This document shows, piece by piece, positions 1 through 13,000 of a DNA stretch of 64,000 nt (positions within the stretch are counted from its first letter, which is position 1; each line of letters opens with the position of its first letter). Source of the DNA: Siphonodentalium dalli (Eukaryota; Mollusca; Scaphopoda; Gadilida; Siphonodentaliidae); contig CP136064.1 of the NCBI GenBank assembly GCA_032622095.1, positions 44,350,989-44,414,988 on the forward strand, written 5' to 3'. The translations under genes were made by a program, and so were the position numbers. The notes under the pieces are model-generated. The model did not search any database. It was not told the origin of the DNA and worked only from the letters and a program-made list of their open reading frames with translations.

Positions 1-391
1 CTTACTTAAGATGTTGCCATGGTAATTTGCCACATTTTGCTGACCGAGAAGAGCGGGAATTTCTATTTGACCCACTTTTTCAGACTCGACCCAAAATATT
101 TTCGGCTCAAAAAGTTCGGCCCAGGTGGCCATTTTTTAATACGGGACAGTTTGCCACTTTCTCCGAAATTGACCCGACCGAGCAGAGCGAAAACTGAAAT
201 TCGACCCACTTTTTCGGACTCGACCCAAAACAAATTTGGCCCAACATTTTTGGCCGAGGTGACCATTTATGACTCAGCACTTGTTTCGGAATATTTCCGT
301 TTATTTTCGAGGCATTTTTCCCGGATTTTTTTTCACACGAAATTTCGTCTCGCCTTACTTAAGACGTTGCCATTGTCATTTGCCACATTTT
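1..391. repeat. Partial tandem repeat, period about 353 bp
   Basis: The block beginning cttacttaag..gttgccat at position 1 recurs at 354 with few changes, giving one full unit and the start of a second. Inside the unit a smaller block (gacccactttttc.gactcg, near 68 and 201) is repeated about 133 bp apart. No coding signal is recognised; open frames here are short and unrelated to known proteins. Confidence 0.7.
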
Positions 392-470
392 CCCAAATTT
401 TGTGAATAAGAAATAAGGAATAAGTAATGGAATTCACGCTGCTTGAATCTCCACCGAATTTCGAACGCTC

Positions 471-1500
471 AGATTGAAATTCAAACCTATAGATCGAGTA
501 ATTTCTCGAAGCTGAGCGTTAGTTTGCTTGATTCTCTTATCCAAAGTATCAAACATACCAAATTTCAGCTCAATCCAGCCATAAACAATGCCACTTCCCT
601 TCGGCACCTTAATATTGAAGGCGAAATTTTCTAAGTCCAGCGTCGTGGCTGAATTTTCCAAGTCCAGCAGTATCTCAGAAAAAGTGAAAAAAATCACTTT
701 TGACCCAAAATTCGAGCAGGCGAGCACGAATTGGAACACAACAATGCATTTGAGGCAAACAAAAGTGGGGGTCGAATTTCAATCTGAATTTCGAACTTCA
801 ATCCAGATCGAAATTCGCCCAGATTGAAATTCAAACCTATAGTTCGAGTAATTTCTCGAAGCTGAGCGTTAGTTTGCTTGATTCTCTTATGGAAAGTATC
901 AAACATACCAAATTTCAGCTCAATCCAGCCATAAACAATGCCACTTCCCTTCGGCACCTTAATATTGAAGGCGAAATTTTCTAAGTCCAGCGCCGTGGCT
1001 GAATTTTCCAACTCCAGCAGTATCTCAGAAAAAGTGAAAAAAATCACTTTTGACCCAAAATTCGAGCAGGCGAACACGAATTGGAACACAACAATGCATT
1101 TGAGGCAAACAAAAGTGGGGGTCGAATTTCAATCTGAATTTCGAACTTCAGTCCAGATCGAAATTCGCCCAGATTGAAATTCAGATTGAAATTCAAACCT
1201 ATAGATCGAGTAATTTCTCGAAGCTGAGCGTTAGTTTGCTTGATTCTCTGATGGAAAGTATCAAACATACCAAATTTCAGCTCAATCCAGCCATAAACAA
1301 TGTCACTTCCCTTCGGCACCTTGATATTGAAGGTCCAGCGCCGTGGCTAAATTTTCCAAGTCCAGCAGTATCTCAGAAAAAGTGAAAAAAATCACTTTTG
1401 ACCCAAAATTCGAGCAGGAGAGCACGAATTGGAACACAACAATGCATTTGATGCAAACAAAAGTGGGGGTCGAATCACCCCGAATTTCGAACTTCGAACT
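471..1500. repeat. Three-copy tandem repeat, period about 350 bp
   Basis: The block starting agattgaaattcaaacct occurs at 471, 821 and 1183. The spacings are 350 and 362 bp; the second includes a 12-bp local duplication (agattgaaattc). The third copy lacks about 17 bp near 1335. On the - strand each copy contains a 90-130 codon open frame of similar sequence (…KVPKGSGIVYGWIELKFG…). The period is not a multiple of three, so the copies cannot form one continuous reading frame. Protein family not recognised. Confidence 0.85.
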
Positions 1501-2147
1501 TCAATCTAACTTCACGCGAATCTCCACCGAATTTCGAACTTCGATCCAACTTCACGGACCCGCGATTCTGTTGTAAATGTGACTATCGATCTTCTAAGAT
1601 ATCTCTGATCCATGCTTAAGATTTCCATACAAATGATTTAAGGCGATAAGCCATAATATTGAGATTAGCATTTGTTTCTCCAATTGTCTGTATATAATGG
1701 TACCACCCAAAATCAGAGGGTAGTATTGGTCCCTTTCCACAGTTGTACCTGGTACAGTTTTATCTGGCATCAGAGACATTGAACAGCACACATGTTTCAA
1801 TGAAGACTAAATCTTTGCATCTAAGCCATCTTCAAATACATGTATGTGGGCATGCTCTACAGCCTCGTCCAAATTAAACTTATTTATGTCGGGTGTCATT
1901 AACACATTGCATAACTAAATACACATCGTTTCTCTTAATTTTAACTCAATTACCGTACAACTTGTTCAACTTGATAGGGAGGTTTTTATTCATGTATGCC
2001 AATTTTTAAGAAAAAAAACATTGTTATTTGTTTGTGCGTCTACTGGTATACTGGTATCATCTTGATAACTTCAGTAAGGCTGGATGGAAAGAAAGATTGT
2101 ATGTCGGTTTACTAGCACAAAATACAGGTTTGAATTAGCCTGCCATT
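1501..2147. other. AT-rich stretch, nothing recognised
   Basis: No gene, RNA or clear repeat seen apart from the ragged end of the preceding array. It could contain a 5' exon of the downstream DUF4806 gene, but none can be picked out. Confidence 0.4.
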
Positions 2148-2878
2148 TTTATACGCCCGTTTGAAAAAACGGCCGTATTATAGTATTGGTCCGTCCGTCT
2201 GTCCGGGCGACCGTTAACCTGGTTTCCGGATGATAACTTTAGTTAGAGTGAACCAAATTTAATAAAATTTGGTATGTGGGTTTATTAGCCGAAAAGTAAG
2301 TTCAAGTTAGAATTTGGGTTCCGCCCGCCAATTTTCACCGGAGTTATGCCCCTTATTTGACGTTTTTTGACTTAGAAAATCCTTGAAATTTGTTGTCCGG
2401 ATAATAAATTTAGTATAGTTTTTCGGAATGAATCCAAATTTGCTATATTACTTTCTCCCACCAAAAAACAGGTCAAGTTCGAACTTGGGTTCTGTCCGAC
2501 CATTTTTGGCAGAGTTACATGTATGCCCCTTTTTCTTATGTTTTTTGGTTTCCGGATGATAACTCGATTTTGGAATGTTTATACGCAAAACTCGTTTTTT
2601 TGTGGATTACATATATCGAAATACAGCTCAAGTCCGAATTTCGTTTTTATCCGATAATTTTTGCGAGAGTTATGGCCCCTTTTTTGACGTAATTTGACTT
2701 AGAAAATCCCTGAAATTTGTTGTCCGGATGATAACTTTAGTTAGAGTGAACCGATTTCAATCAAATTTGGTATGTGGGTTTATTCGGAGAAAAGACAGCT
2801 CAAGTTCGAATTTGGGTTCCAACCGCCAATTTTCCCCAGAGAGGGCGTATTTTGCACGCCCAGTGTAGCTCTTGTTCA
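2148..2878 (+). mobile_element. Dispersed repeat family A, longest copy
   Basis: The left end forms a hairpin (tacgcccgtttgaaaaaacg then gccgtat). The right end carries ggcgtattttgcacgccc followed by ctcttgtt. Between them, modules such as ccggatgataactttagtta, aaatttggtatgtgggttta and gagttatgcccc recur at about 2,225-2,350, 2,400-2,530 and 2,720-2,850, so the element is internally repetitive. A shorter copy with the same two ends lies at 16,309-16,596. No transposase is encoded, so it is probably non-autonomous. I associate similar sequences with mollusc genomes, but no family name is assigned. Confidence 0.7.
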
Positions 2879-2884
2879 CCAGAG

Positions 2885-3386
2885 TTAAAGGCACGCGAGG
2901 CCTTAGTTATCGAAAATATTCATATTTGTTCTAATCACCGTAAACAGAAAAACATTAAAACGCATACAGTTTCGTTCATATATACCATGACCATCACGTG
3001 AACAGCATGTTCTCATAAAGACCTACTATATTTTACATAAGCAAGAGCCTGATTGTGTTACAGAAGACAGCACAATGCTACTGGCTAATCACACACAATT
3101 GGCATAAACGCTCTTTATTAGTTCCATATCAGGAATTCACCAACAAAGAACACTCTTTGTGTTTACCATCATAATATAAACAAACACCAGAAAAGTAACT
3201 TTTTATGCTTTTGTTTACATAACAATGGTCAAACATTTGACAATAACATACTGTTTATGCGATATTTCATATTTGTATACGGACAAAGTCTGTCTACATT
3301 TTGATGTTCTTTCTGTTTGTGGCGGTTTTTGACGGGTGGAAATATTTTCACAGGATAGCCACCGCCAAGGCCAACCGTACCTTTAA
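2885..3386 (+). mobile_element. TTAA-ended MITE, family B, copy 1
   Basis: About 502 bp bounded by ttaaaggcacgcgaggcc on the left and ggccaaccgtacctttaa on the right, an imperfect inverted terminal repeat starting with TTAA. Copies occur at 30,472-31,003 (same orientation) and 32,898-33,363 (opposite). They share internal landmarks such as aaacgctctttatta, gtttgtttacataacaa and gacaaagtctgtctaca. There is no open frame of note. TTAA termini suggest mobilisation by a piggyBac-like transposase, which is inference. Confidence 0.7.
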
Positions 3387-3730
3387 GGCCCTTTTTGTAC
3401 ACAATTTCATTTCCCGATAATAACTTTAGTAAGTCCGAACTGAATGAAATGATATTGGTATGTGAGTTTCAGGGTCTGTGCCAATTTTTGGCAGAGTTAT
3501 GGCCCTGTCGACTCAGAATTTGACAATTATTTGTGTTTCCGAATGATAACTTCAGATTGTTTTCAAATTTGATATATGGATTACTCATTTGAAATCACAG
3601 GTCGAATTTGGGTTCCGTATTCCCACCGGTAGTTTAACAGCAGTTATAGTCCCTGCCTTATAATTAGATGATTATTTTAGTTTCCGCATAGTTTGGCATA
3701 TGGATTGCTCATTATGGTCCTTTGTTTTTA
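3387..3730 (+). repeat. Diverged fragment of repeat family A
   Basis: Contains degenerate copies of the family A modules (cgataataactttagtaag, ggcagagttatggccc, ttccgaatgataacttcag, gggttccgt) without the terminal hairpins. It lies directly upstream of the first recognised exon of the DUF4806 gene. Confidence 0.55.
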
Positions 3731-3828
3731 TTTGTTTTAACATGGTCTGAATGGTGAATACCTTTTATTCTGACTTGTAATGAATGTAATTCCGGAATTT
3801 TTGATATGCTTCTTTTGCTTGGTTTTAG

Positions 3829-4025
3829 ATAAGAAATACATGCTGGTGGAGTTTGTAAATGGCTCAACATGCTACTCGGCAATAATCAGCTCAGTCTGGT
3901 ATGATGCAGAGGAATGTCAATCCTATTGGCCGTGTTCTGGTACTGACGCAACAGAGAGAGCCAAACAACATGCCCCAGTGCAATCTAATTGGACCAGACA
4001 ACCTGTCAAGATACTGTACACCCAG
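3829..4025 (+). CDS. DUF4806 gene exon 1 (first recognised)
   Basis: Pyrimidine-rich tract and AG at 3827-3828; donor gtttga at 4026. The coding frame from ATG 3840 reads MLVEFVNGSTCYSAIISSVW and onward through YWPCSGT and NWTRQ to YTQ, and ends in phase 0. The ATG at 3780 would require translating the polypyrimidine tract and is not favoured. Confidence 0.8.
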
Positions 4026-7000
4026 GTTTGAAATTTTATTTACATGCATCATATAAGTATTAACCAGTCCTAGAGCCCATTCTTTAAAAAGGGTTAATCG
4101 ACATAGTGAATAACAGCAAATGCATGCACATGTAGTTTCAGTGATTTAATATAATATACCATATACATGTACACGTATACCGGTATGTCATGAACATGAA
4201 TACCATGTAATTTACATAAGTCAAAACGATTTCACTATTGTCTTGTACGTTTGCTGATCCTCTATTTAAAACATGTCATCCACGTGTACAATTATGTACC
4301 AGTATGACTACAGGTATGTATACATAACATGTATCGGTATCTTTATTAATTTAATGACCTACTATTTGAAACTATTGTAAGCACATCTTTTGTCCAATAA
4401 GCCTTGATTGTAATACATATATGGAAGTAATTATAGTCCTATGGTACATCTGACATGCATATGATGCAACACAATTGTTGTAAATTCTGGTGCATGTTCC
4501 CAGTCATGTACATGTAGATTTATTTTATAGGTGACTATGACAGAGTCTACAATAGATACATGCTATCTGAAACGAGATCAGATGTCGGCACAGATGCTGA
4601 TGAGATATCAACCATGCGGAAACGGTTAGTTAAGAATTAAAGATGTAAATGCATTGCTTAATTCAACACGGAAAAACTGAATAATGTCTGGTATAAACAA
4701 CCTGGGTTGAATAAATTGTCATAATGACTTGTGTAAATGTTCCTAAATGTTCGATCAAAATGAAAACTGTCAACGAGCTACAAAATTTATTCACATTAAA
4801 CTCTAATCTGTAATTGATGATACCTGTAACTGACAGTAATAGAACTGCAGTTTATGCAAATGTAAGTGTTTTCTTAACTGGGCAGACCCTGGTTCAACTT
4901 ACAATCCGGATGCAGTTATACACAGGCTGTATACAGATTGTACCAGCTTTCAGCATAAAATATTACTCATTTAAAAGGTTTATATTCAGTTAATGTTAAT
5001 ACATGTATATTGGAATGTCAGGAAATAAATATTTGGTTTAGAGAGGTTTCACTAAATACGGTAAACATACCGGTACCTGATGCTGATGGCAGTTTAAATT
5101 CACAAGTCATGTCACAAATCGTGTGTAGGAGTTTGGGTGTAATCTCGTATGCATATTATCATATATCATCAGCAATGCGTTACAGGGGCTGTATTATGGA
5201 GTTTATCTATACAAATTTTACTAATTGTGATTGATTAATTAATTTTTTATTCGGCCAATAATTTTACGTAATATCAAATTACAATATGTACATGTGATAT
5301 TTTATACTGCAGAAAGAGGACAGCACGAATTCAATCAAACGAGGAATCAGATGACGAAGCAACAAAACAGCCACCACCTCCCAAGGTTTCAAACCCGTTC
5401 AAGAAGAAGACACAGACTGCTGAAAACCTGCCCCCACCAGCAATGCAAGCAACGTCGAATAATCCATTTGAAGAGATCTCTACTCGAGGTAAATATAAAA
5501 TTAGCATGATTATTCACTGTACAATACTTTAATTTGAAACCATTTGTGTGGGTACCTCAATGTACTATCGGTATAGTATTGTATCTCAGATGCAGAGTTG
5601 AATCATACTCCACTTTAATAAAGCCATATAATTTAATACATGAATGAATACAATCAAGTTCTGATCGAAAGCTCACAGCTTAGACTCGGGAATATATCTC
5701 ACAACACTTTTAACCTTCATTTCCCAATAGAATAGAAATATTTTTAACTTGCAATCACTACACTGCAGTTTGGTGAATAAAACATGTGTAATGGAAGGGA
5801 CGCTAACAGTTAGATTTCATAATGTTTCACTTTTGGTTTCTGTCCACAGAACAACGTTGATCCAACAGTCAGGTTTCAACCTTGAAACATTGTCGAAATT
5901 CGACATTTCTGGGTTAGAAAGTCTATAATTTGACATCGGGACAATGTCAAACCGACTGAAACCACCCAAGTTGATTCAATGCGATTTGCCCAATGCTGAA
6001 ACAATGTTCCCATGCTGGGATGCTATTATTAGTCATTCCACAGAGGAAATCGCTGTGCGCCATTTGTCGCAATGTTACCCTCTTCACAATTTAATATCAC
6101 TGTATTGCCATATGTCAGTACTTGTTCCACAACCAACGGGCATGTCAGAGCAAGAAGGACTTTTCCTGGTTTGTATTTTGAAGTTGTGAAACACTCATGT
6201 CAGTTGCTTGACAAATCATGTTTATTATTTTGAGTCTGTTATCATATATGGTGACTAATACAGTAATTATTTCTGTCTCCTTACAGAATTGATGATAAAG
6301 ATGGTGGCAGCACAGCAGGAGCTTCTGCAAAAAAGGGAGAGAATCGAAGCAAATCAACAGATTTTGCTTGATCAACGTGATGTGGTAGGAAAATTTAGTG
6401 CTGCTGTTTCCTTTTCTACAGAACAATTTCTAACATTGCTTTTGGCAGCAATGTTTTTCATGTAGCGTTTTTGAAATTCAACCATGTCTGTAAAATTTCA
6501 GAATGATTGGTCTGTCAATTTTAATGTTAAATTTTAATATTCTTTCATTTCCTAGCCATCCGGATATGCATATGTAGAGCGTTCCATAATATTTAAGCAG
6601 TAAATCTTAAGGTGGTTGCCTGCCGATTGATCCAGATGTGAAATTCAAATTCCATGAATAGATTTGAAAAAAAGTACTCATCGGTGCGCAAATTTAAGCA
6701 AAAAATAATACGACTCATAAGTTTATGACCAAAAAAATAAGAAAATACAAGGGCTAAGTTAGATAATAAATAATTATATATAATACATATGGGTTGCCAA
6801 ATCTCAGGGCAATTTTTCATACCCGGTATGTACATGTAAAATGATAAATATTTTTGAAATGATACATATATTATTGTACTGAAGGTGCAAGAAAGCACGT
6901 CGCCATATTCAAAACTCTTCTGTGACAGATCCAAGAGTTATTTTTAAATGCACACAACCAAGATTTGATTATTTCTGAAACCGGCAGCCTATACATGGTT

Positions 7001-10000
7001 GTGTTACGCCAAGTTCAATTCCATGATGTCCATAAATATTTAATAAATATCAGAATGATTATTTTTACAGCTATACTTAAAATAATTGACCGCCTCTAAT
7101 GTGGCGTCACCATGGTTATACCGTAATACTGTGGTGTTATACTGTGGTAACCTCCAATTTAACACTGCAATGAGGTTACCGATTCAACAGTGTGTACCGC
7201 AGGTTACACAGTGACGCATGCAATCACAGTTTGTAGGCATGAAAAATTGAGAATAAACTGCAGTGATTCTCCTTATATCTGGGGAACTTAAAGGCTTGGA
7301 TGGCTTTCATTACAGATTATAATTTTAGAAACAATTACCAAATTATTAAATATTGCTCTAAAAGGAACCACATGCTAATCTTTTTTTAATCGAAGTGACA
7401 CATTATCAATTAGTGACACTTGAGCCTCCAAAATGATTATTAAAGAATGTAATATATTGTTCTTAAACATCATTTTTCAGGAATTGTGATCTATTTAAAT
7501 ATACATGGTAATTTTGAAACTGTTTTCTTATTTTAATAGACCGGGCCTTCAGACGTAAACATACCACTGCCAGCAAATTCCATTGAGGAATTGAAATCTC
7601 TCGAAGAGCTCCTGGCATCTAAGGCAGCTTTTAAAAGTCTGGTGAGTAAAATAGTAAAAATCGAAGTGGGGGGGGGGGGGGTATATAGTAATTTGCACTA
7701 AATTAAACAAATATACATTCGTATATCAGAAAAGGAATTCCCAAGACCAGTCATGATGATACAATACATTTTCACCAAAATTACGACACTTATGTAACAT
7801 GTTTTCAAACAATATATTGCTGCCAGATTGCATCTGTATATCTAAATTAGTTGAAAAATGTCATTCAGTGGCATATCAACATAATCTGGAAATACCCGTC
7901 TTCAACCTGATAGCTTTGATACGAAGGCCAACACAAAAATTCTATGTTGACAGTTTCCGGTCCACGACTGACCCTACAAAAACCTGTTGACCCAACCTTG
8001 ATATTGTGTGGGCCACTTGTTACAACTGAAATTATTTTTGGTATAAAAGATTGTAGATGTATTTATATGATATATAATAGATGTGAACAGTCATGGTGTG
8101 ATGTTTGTACTAACCCAATTCTTGATAGGAAAATTTATAGAAAAGACAGTATTAACGTGATGTGAAACACTCCGGTAGGGCTATCAAATAGAAATTGAGG
8201 ATAATTTTGCTCAAAGTATTTATTTTTACAATTCTTAAAGTGATGTGAAACGTAAATTGAACCTCACAATTGAGTTCCATGCGTCTTCTGTGGGAAGAGT
8301 GAATAATATAACTCAGATACACGAAATCCCCCATCCTGAAGTCAGTTTGTACCCATTATACGGCCATTCGGCTAACTATTTATATTTCATCAATCGTCCC
8401 GATTAATCTCACCATAATAACACGAAAAACAAACCGATGCGTTGTCTTGTGTAGTCACGGAAATGCCCGAGCACTTCCGACTCGATTGGGATTGAATCGG
8501 GTTTCGTTCTCAGAAATGGCTTCTAGGGAGGATGACCGTTCGCTGGAATAGCGTCATGCACATCAGAATATTAAAGCGAAAAACAAATTGACATCGTAAT
8601 CGATAGTCAATTCGACAGGGAAGGAATATAAAGGGAATTGTTGCGTGAAATCACAAACGGAAGAACATTGGCCGAGTTAGTGGCAAAGATTATAATCGAA
8701 CAGTGATCGAGATGTAATAATTCCAAAATGTTACTATTTATAGAAAATTGTAAGCGCATTGACCGAATTTTACATCAATCTGGCCGCAAGCACAGTACCG
8801 TGCAGAAAGAGTTGTCTTACTTTGTAACTCAAAACTGTTTAATTACATTATACCTGTACAATAGTACAAATAATTGGTATTCAATATGCCAGTACAGAAC
8901 ATTTGTTAGCTCATTGGCCATGAAATGTTTTTAATGGCAAATTCTGTTGTCAAGCTTTAGTAAGCACTATTCATTCTGATGGATGATAACTATAATGGAA
9001 AGCCTTTTTCACATGTATTAGCTAATTGCACTTTAGCGTAAGTGAATTACAATTAAGCGTAATGTATTACACTCAGGTGCAATGCACACATATAAAGCGT
9101 ACTTCACTTACGCTTAACCGTATGATGTAGATAAAGCATTACTCCTATGAGCAATAGAATTATGACTAGTGTGCTTAAGCGTAATTGATTAAAGTGTGCT
9201 TAAGCGTAATTGATTTACGCTTAAGCTCACTGGTCATTTATTTTCATTGATATATTAGTTACACTTAATCATAAATGAATTATGCTTAAGCGATTATACG
9301 AGAAGCCGTTTTCACATTTATTCTAATTCTGCTTAATCGCAAATCATTTACGCTTAATAAGTGTAAATCATTTGCACTTAAGAGCAAATCATTTATACTT
9401 AAATACAAATCATATGCGCTTTAGCGGAAATAGTATGGGAGGCCCTTTTCACATTTATTATTTATTTGCGCTTAAGCGCAAATATTTGTGCTTAAGCGTA
9501 AATCATTTGCGCTTAAGCACAAATATGTGTCTATCAATTTATTTGCGCTTAAGCAACACTCCATTACATCCCTCTGATGTGAATGATTGAGTCCATCTCA
9601 TATTATATTAGCATGGGCCCATAGTAATAACCCCATACAGACTCGAAGTTGAAGAAAAAACATATTTCCATATGCATATCAGCATCTCTGTCCCTGGTGT
9701 CCCAAGATTTTGTGCCTCACTCCCAGAGCTCATGTATATTTTATTATTTCCTGCACAGATATATACCATTTCCATGGCCATAAATAGGGAATTAGGGGTT
9801 ACTGGGGTTTGCTTCCCTCATATGGTGTACTCATTGACTTGAAGTTGGGGAAAAACCCCTATTTTCATAATATCAGCATCCCTGTCCCCAAGAATTTGTG
9901 TCGCCATCCCAGAGATATAGTATATTTTATAAAAGAGACATATCCTACACAGATCTATATCATTTCCATGGTCATAAAACAGATCTTGGGGTTTCTGGGG

Positions 10001-13000
10001 GATTGTTTCCCTCATATGGTGGGGCTATATCAACTTTAGTGATGTGTTTAGGCCTGTGCCATGTAAAATTAATTCAGGGGGGATCAATGCATATTGATTG
10101 TTATTTGCGCTTAAGTGCAAATGATTTGTGCTTAAGCGAAAATATGATCTATTTGCTTAATTGCAAATGATAGAGGTTATTTGCGCTTAAGCGTAAATAA
10201 ATAATAAATGTGAAAAGGGCCTCCCATATAATAGATCACATTTATGGCAATTTTATGCTAAAGCGCAAATATATTATTAGACACATATTTTTTGCGCTTG
10301 AGCGCAATTGATTTACACTAATAAATAATATATTTGAAAAGGCTGTCTCCTGTGCGATTTCCTCTAAACTCAAATTTACTCTGGCAATAAGACATCAATC
10401 AAACATCGGTTTAGACTCCCCCATATACTATGAGATGGACTCAATTATTCAGACAGAGGAAATCAGTTGGAGTTAGGTATTTGCTTGAGCATTATTCATA
10501 TTAATTATGCTTAAGTGTAAATGAGTTCCGCGCTTAAGCGTAAATGAAGTACGCTTAAAGGTAATTCATATACACTCTCATTGAACTCCCTTCAAGCTGA
10601 AATGGATGCAACCGCATTACTAATGCCAGTAATCTACATCAGGTTATACCAATATACATTATTTAATAAATAATAGAGCTTAAGCGATATAATTGAGCTT
10701 AAGCGATATAATACGGGAAGATATAATTGCGATTAAGTTCAATAAGGAAATATCTAATTGCGCTTAGCACAATAAGGAATATCTTATTGCACTTAAGCAC
10801 AAAAAGGAATATCGTATCGCACTTAAGCGCAATAAGGAATCTCTAAGCGCAATAAGGAATCTTCTTATTGCACTTAAGCGCGATAAGAAATATTCTTATT
10901 GCACTTAAGTGTAATTAGAGATTCCCTTGATTGGGGGGGGGGGGCTTTAGCTCAATTATTTATTAAATGTTAATTTGGCTTCCTCCCATAGAGGTGAGAT
11001 AGCTGATGAACCCAATTACACTTAAGCGTTATTCAAATGTATTACGCTTATCGTAAGTTAATTATGCTTAAGCATAAACAATTTATGCTTAAGTGTAATT
11101 AGCTACTATAAAGTGAATCTGGGATAAGGGGAGTACTCTAAATTGTTCTTTCGACCAGCTGTTTCTACCAATTAAAAAAAATTCTCATTTATTTTGAAAC
11201 TAATGAAAGACAATGGTATTTTATTTTACTAGTAATATTCATTATAAACTTGTACAAATTTGAAAACAAACAAAATTTTAATATTTAAGAAATTTAGAGT
11301 TCCCTCTCTTACAGCAGCAACCACTATGCCAGGAAGACCAATCGATCTAGTTCAGCCCGATTGGGCTATTATAATTTATAGATCGATCGGTGGTTCATGC
11401 ACTCTCTGCGTTTGAAATATTGCTAATAATTTCCATTTACAGAAGTCAATAATGCCATTGCGGATAACTTCATCTTAAATTCGACCAAATGTGTTGACGT
11501 TTGATAAGAAGGGCAGGAATTCCCCGATTTGTTTATTTTCAATCGATGAGAAGCATGACTACCTGGATCAGCTGATCGGTTCGGAGGTGTGCCAATCGTA
11601 TTTTGCATGCTGTGAATACCCATTCACGCCTAAATTTGCAAACAATCCATATATAACTGTGTGTACACGTTGTTAGTTGCCAATTAATTCTCGACATTTC
11701 AAATAGAAAACATGAGATATCGATGCAAAAATCAAGACATAATCACATTATCTAGTTTGTGTTTTGTTGAATCTACTTTCGGTTATCGACATGCCGGCTA
11801 TTGTTTTGGCTGTTCTGTCAACCGTGCGTGCCAGCCGATCGTCGTTTTTCGGGCGGTTCCGATTTCTTCCGAATATAATTCCATGACCTCCACGCGATGA
11901 TTCGCGCCGAAAATGTGGTTGTATCTGAGAAGATGTCTTACTCTGATAGCAGTTTTCAACAATTTAATACGGGGCGAATACCGCATCAATAATATGCAAC
12001 CTTGGGGTTTTATTTCTAGTTTTTTATGACCTTTCTTATGGTATATCGGATACAGTTCTGTCTGACATGAAATATATACCCACCGGGAGTGAAGCTAATA
12101 ACAACACACACTACCATTATTATATATTGATTAAATTCAGTGACTTTCGAAGGAAAAAATCATTTTCGTTACTTTATCTCCGATAATTGCATCCCAAATC
12201 GAGAAGTTACTATGTACAATTGAGCATAGTTCTCTATGAAGTGTCACGGTCAATTTGCTTGATATTTTCGGCAACGCAGTTGGATGCTACATTCCTGCAG
12301 TTGGCATACCGCCCTAATACTAACTGTTATTTGCTCTATATGTTCACTACATGCTGCATGATTGAGAATGATACTTTTCTACAACAGAAATGTGCATAAA
12401 TGGTAATGTCACATCATTTGAGTTAACTAAGTATTTTGGAAACTGAAAACAGAAAATATAAAAGCGTCATATCTACTCTACCTGTCCACCTAACTATTTT
12501 ACCCACATAACTATATACAGAGATATATAAAAAAAATTTTTTACCTATTCCATGCTTATGAAATTCTAATTTCAGGTGAGTCGTTATCGATTTGCAGGCG
12601 GGACAGACGACCGGCAAATAGTTTACGAGATGATGAAATTGACATTCACAAAATCTTTGGCAGGAACAATCAATTGGACTGGCGTTGGGAAAGCAGGAAA
12701 ACACCGGTTCGGCAGCAATTATTCTAGGATAATTGGTGCTTTGCAAAGTAAGTCAATTCTGTCTAACCCAAACATGCTTGGTAGCCATTTCCAATATATG
12801 GCATTGATTTTGAAAATGAGCTTCTAACCCTCCCATGATGGGAACGTCCTGAAATTTAGCGGAGACCCTGCGCCATAAGGAGCCTTTCCTATGGCATAAC
12901 AATATTTACCATGACCCTGTAAGCCAGTGCATTCTCTCAAATAGTTGACATTACCAGCGTGCCTTTTCGCAAATAATTATTTGTATATCGTTGAAGCCAT

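Noticed and set aside
3780-4031. 83-codon frame from ATG 3780 as the true start of the DUF4806 protein
   Set aside because: Its first 16 codons translate the pyrimidine-rich tract and AG of an obvious splice acceptor; the family motif starts only after 3,829.
8985-11110. CRISPR-like array of palindromic repeats
   Set aside because: Eukaryotic intron context, variable repeats, irregular spacing and no unique spacers of constant length.
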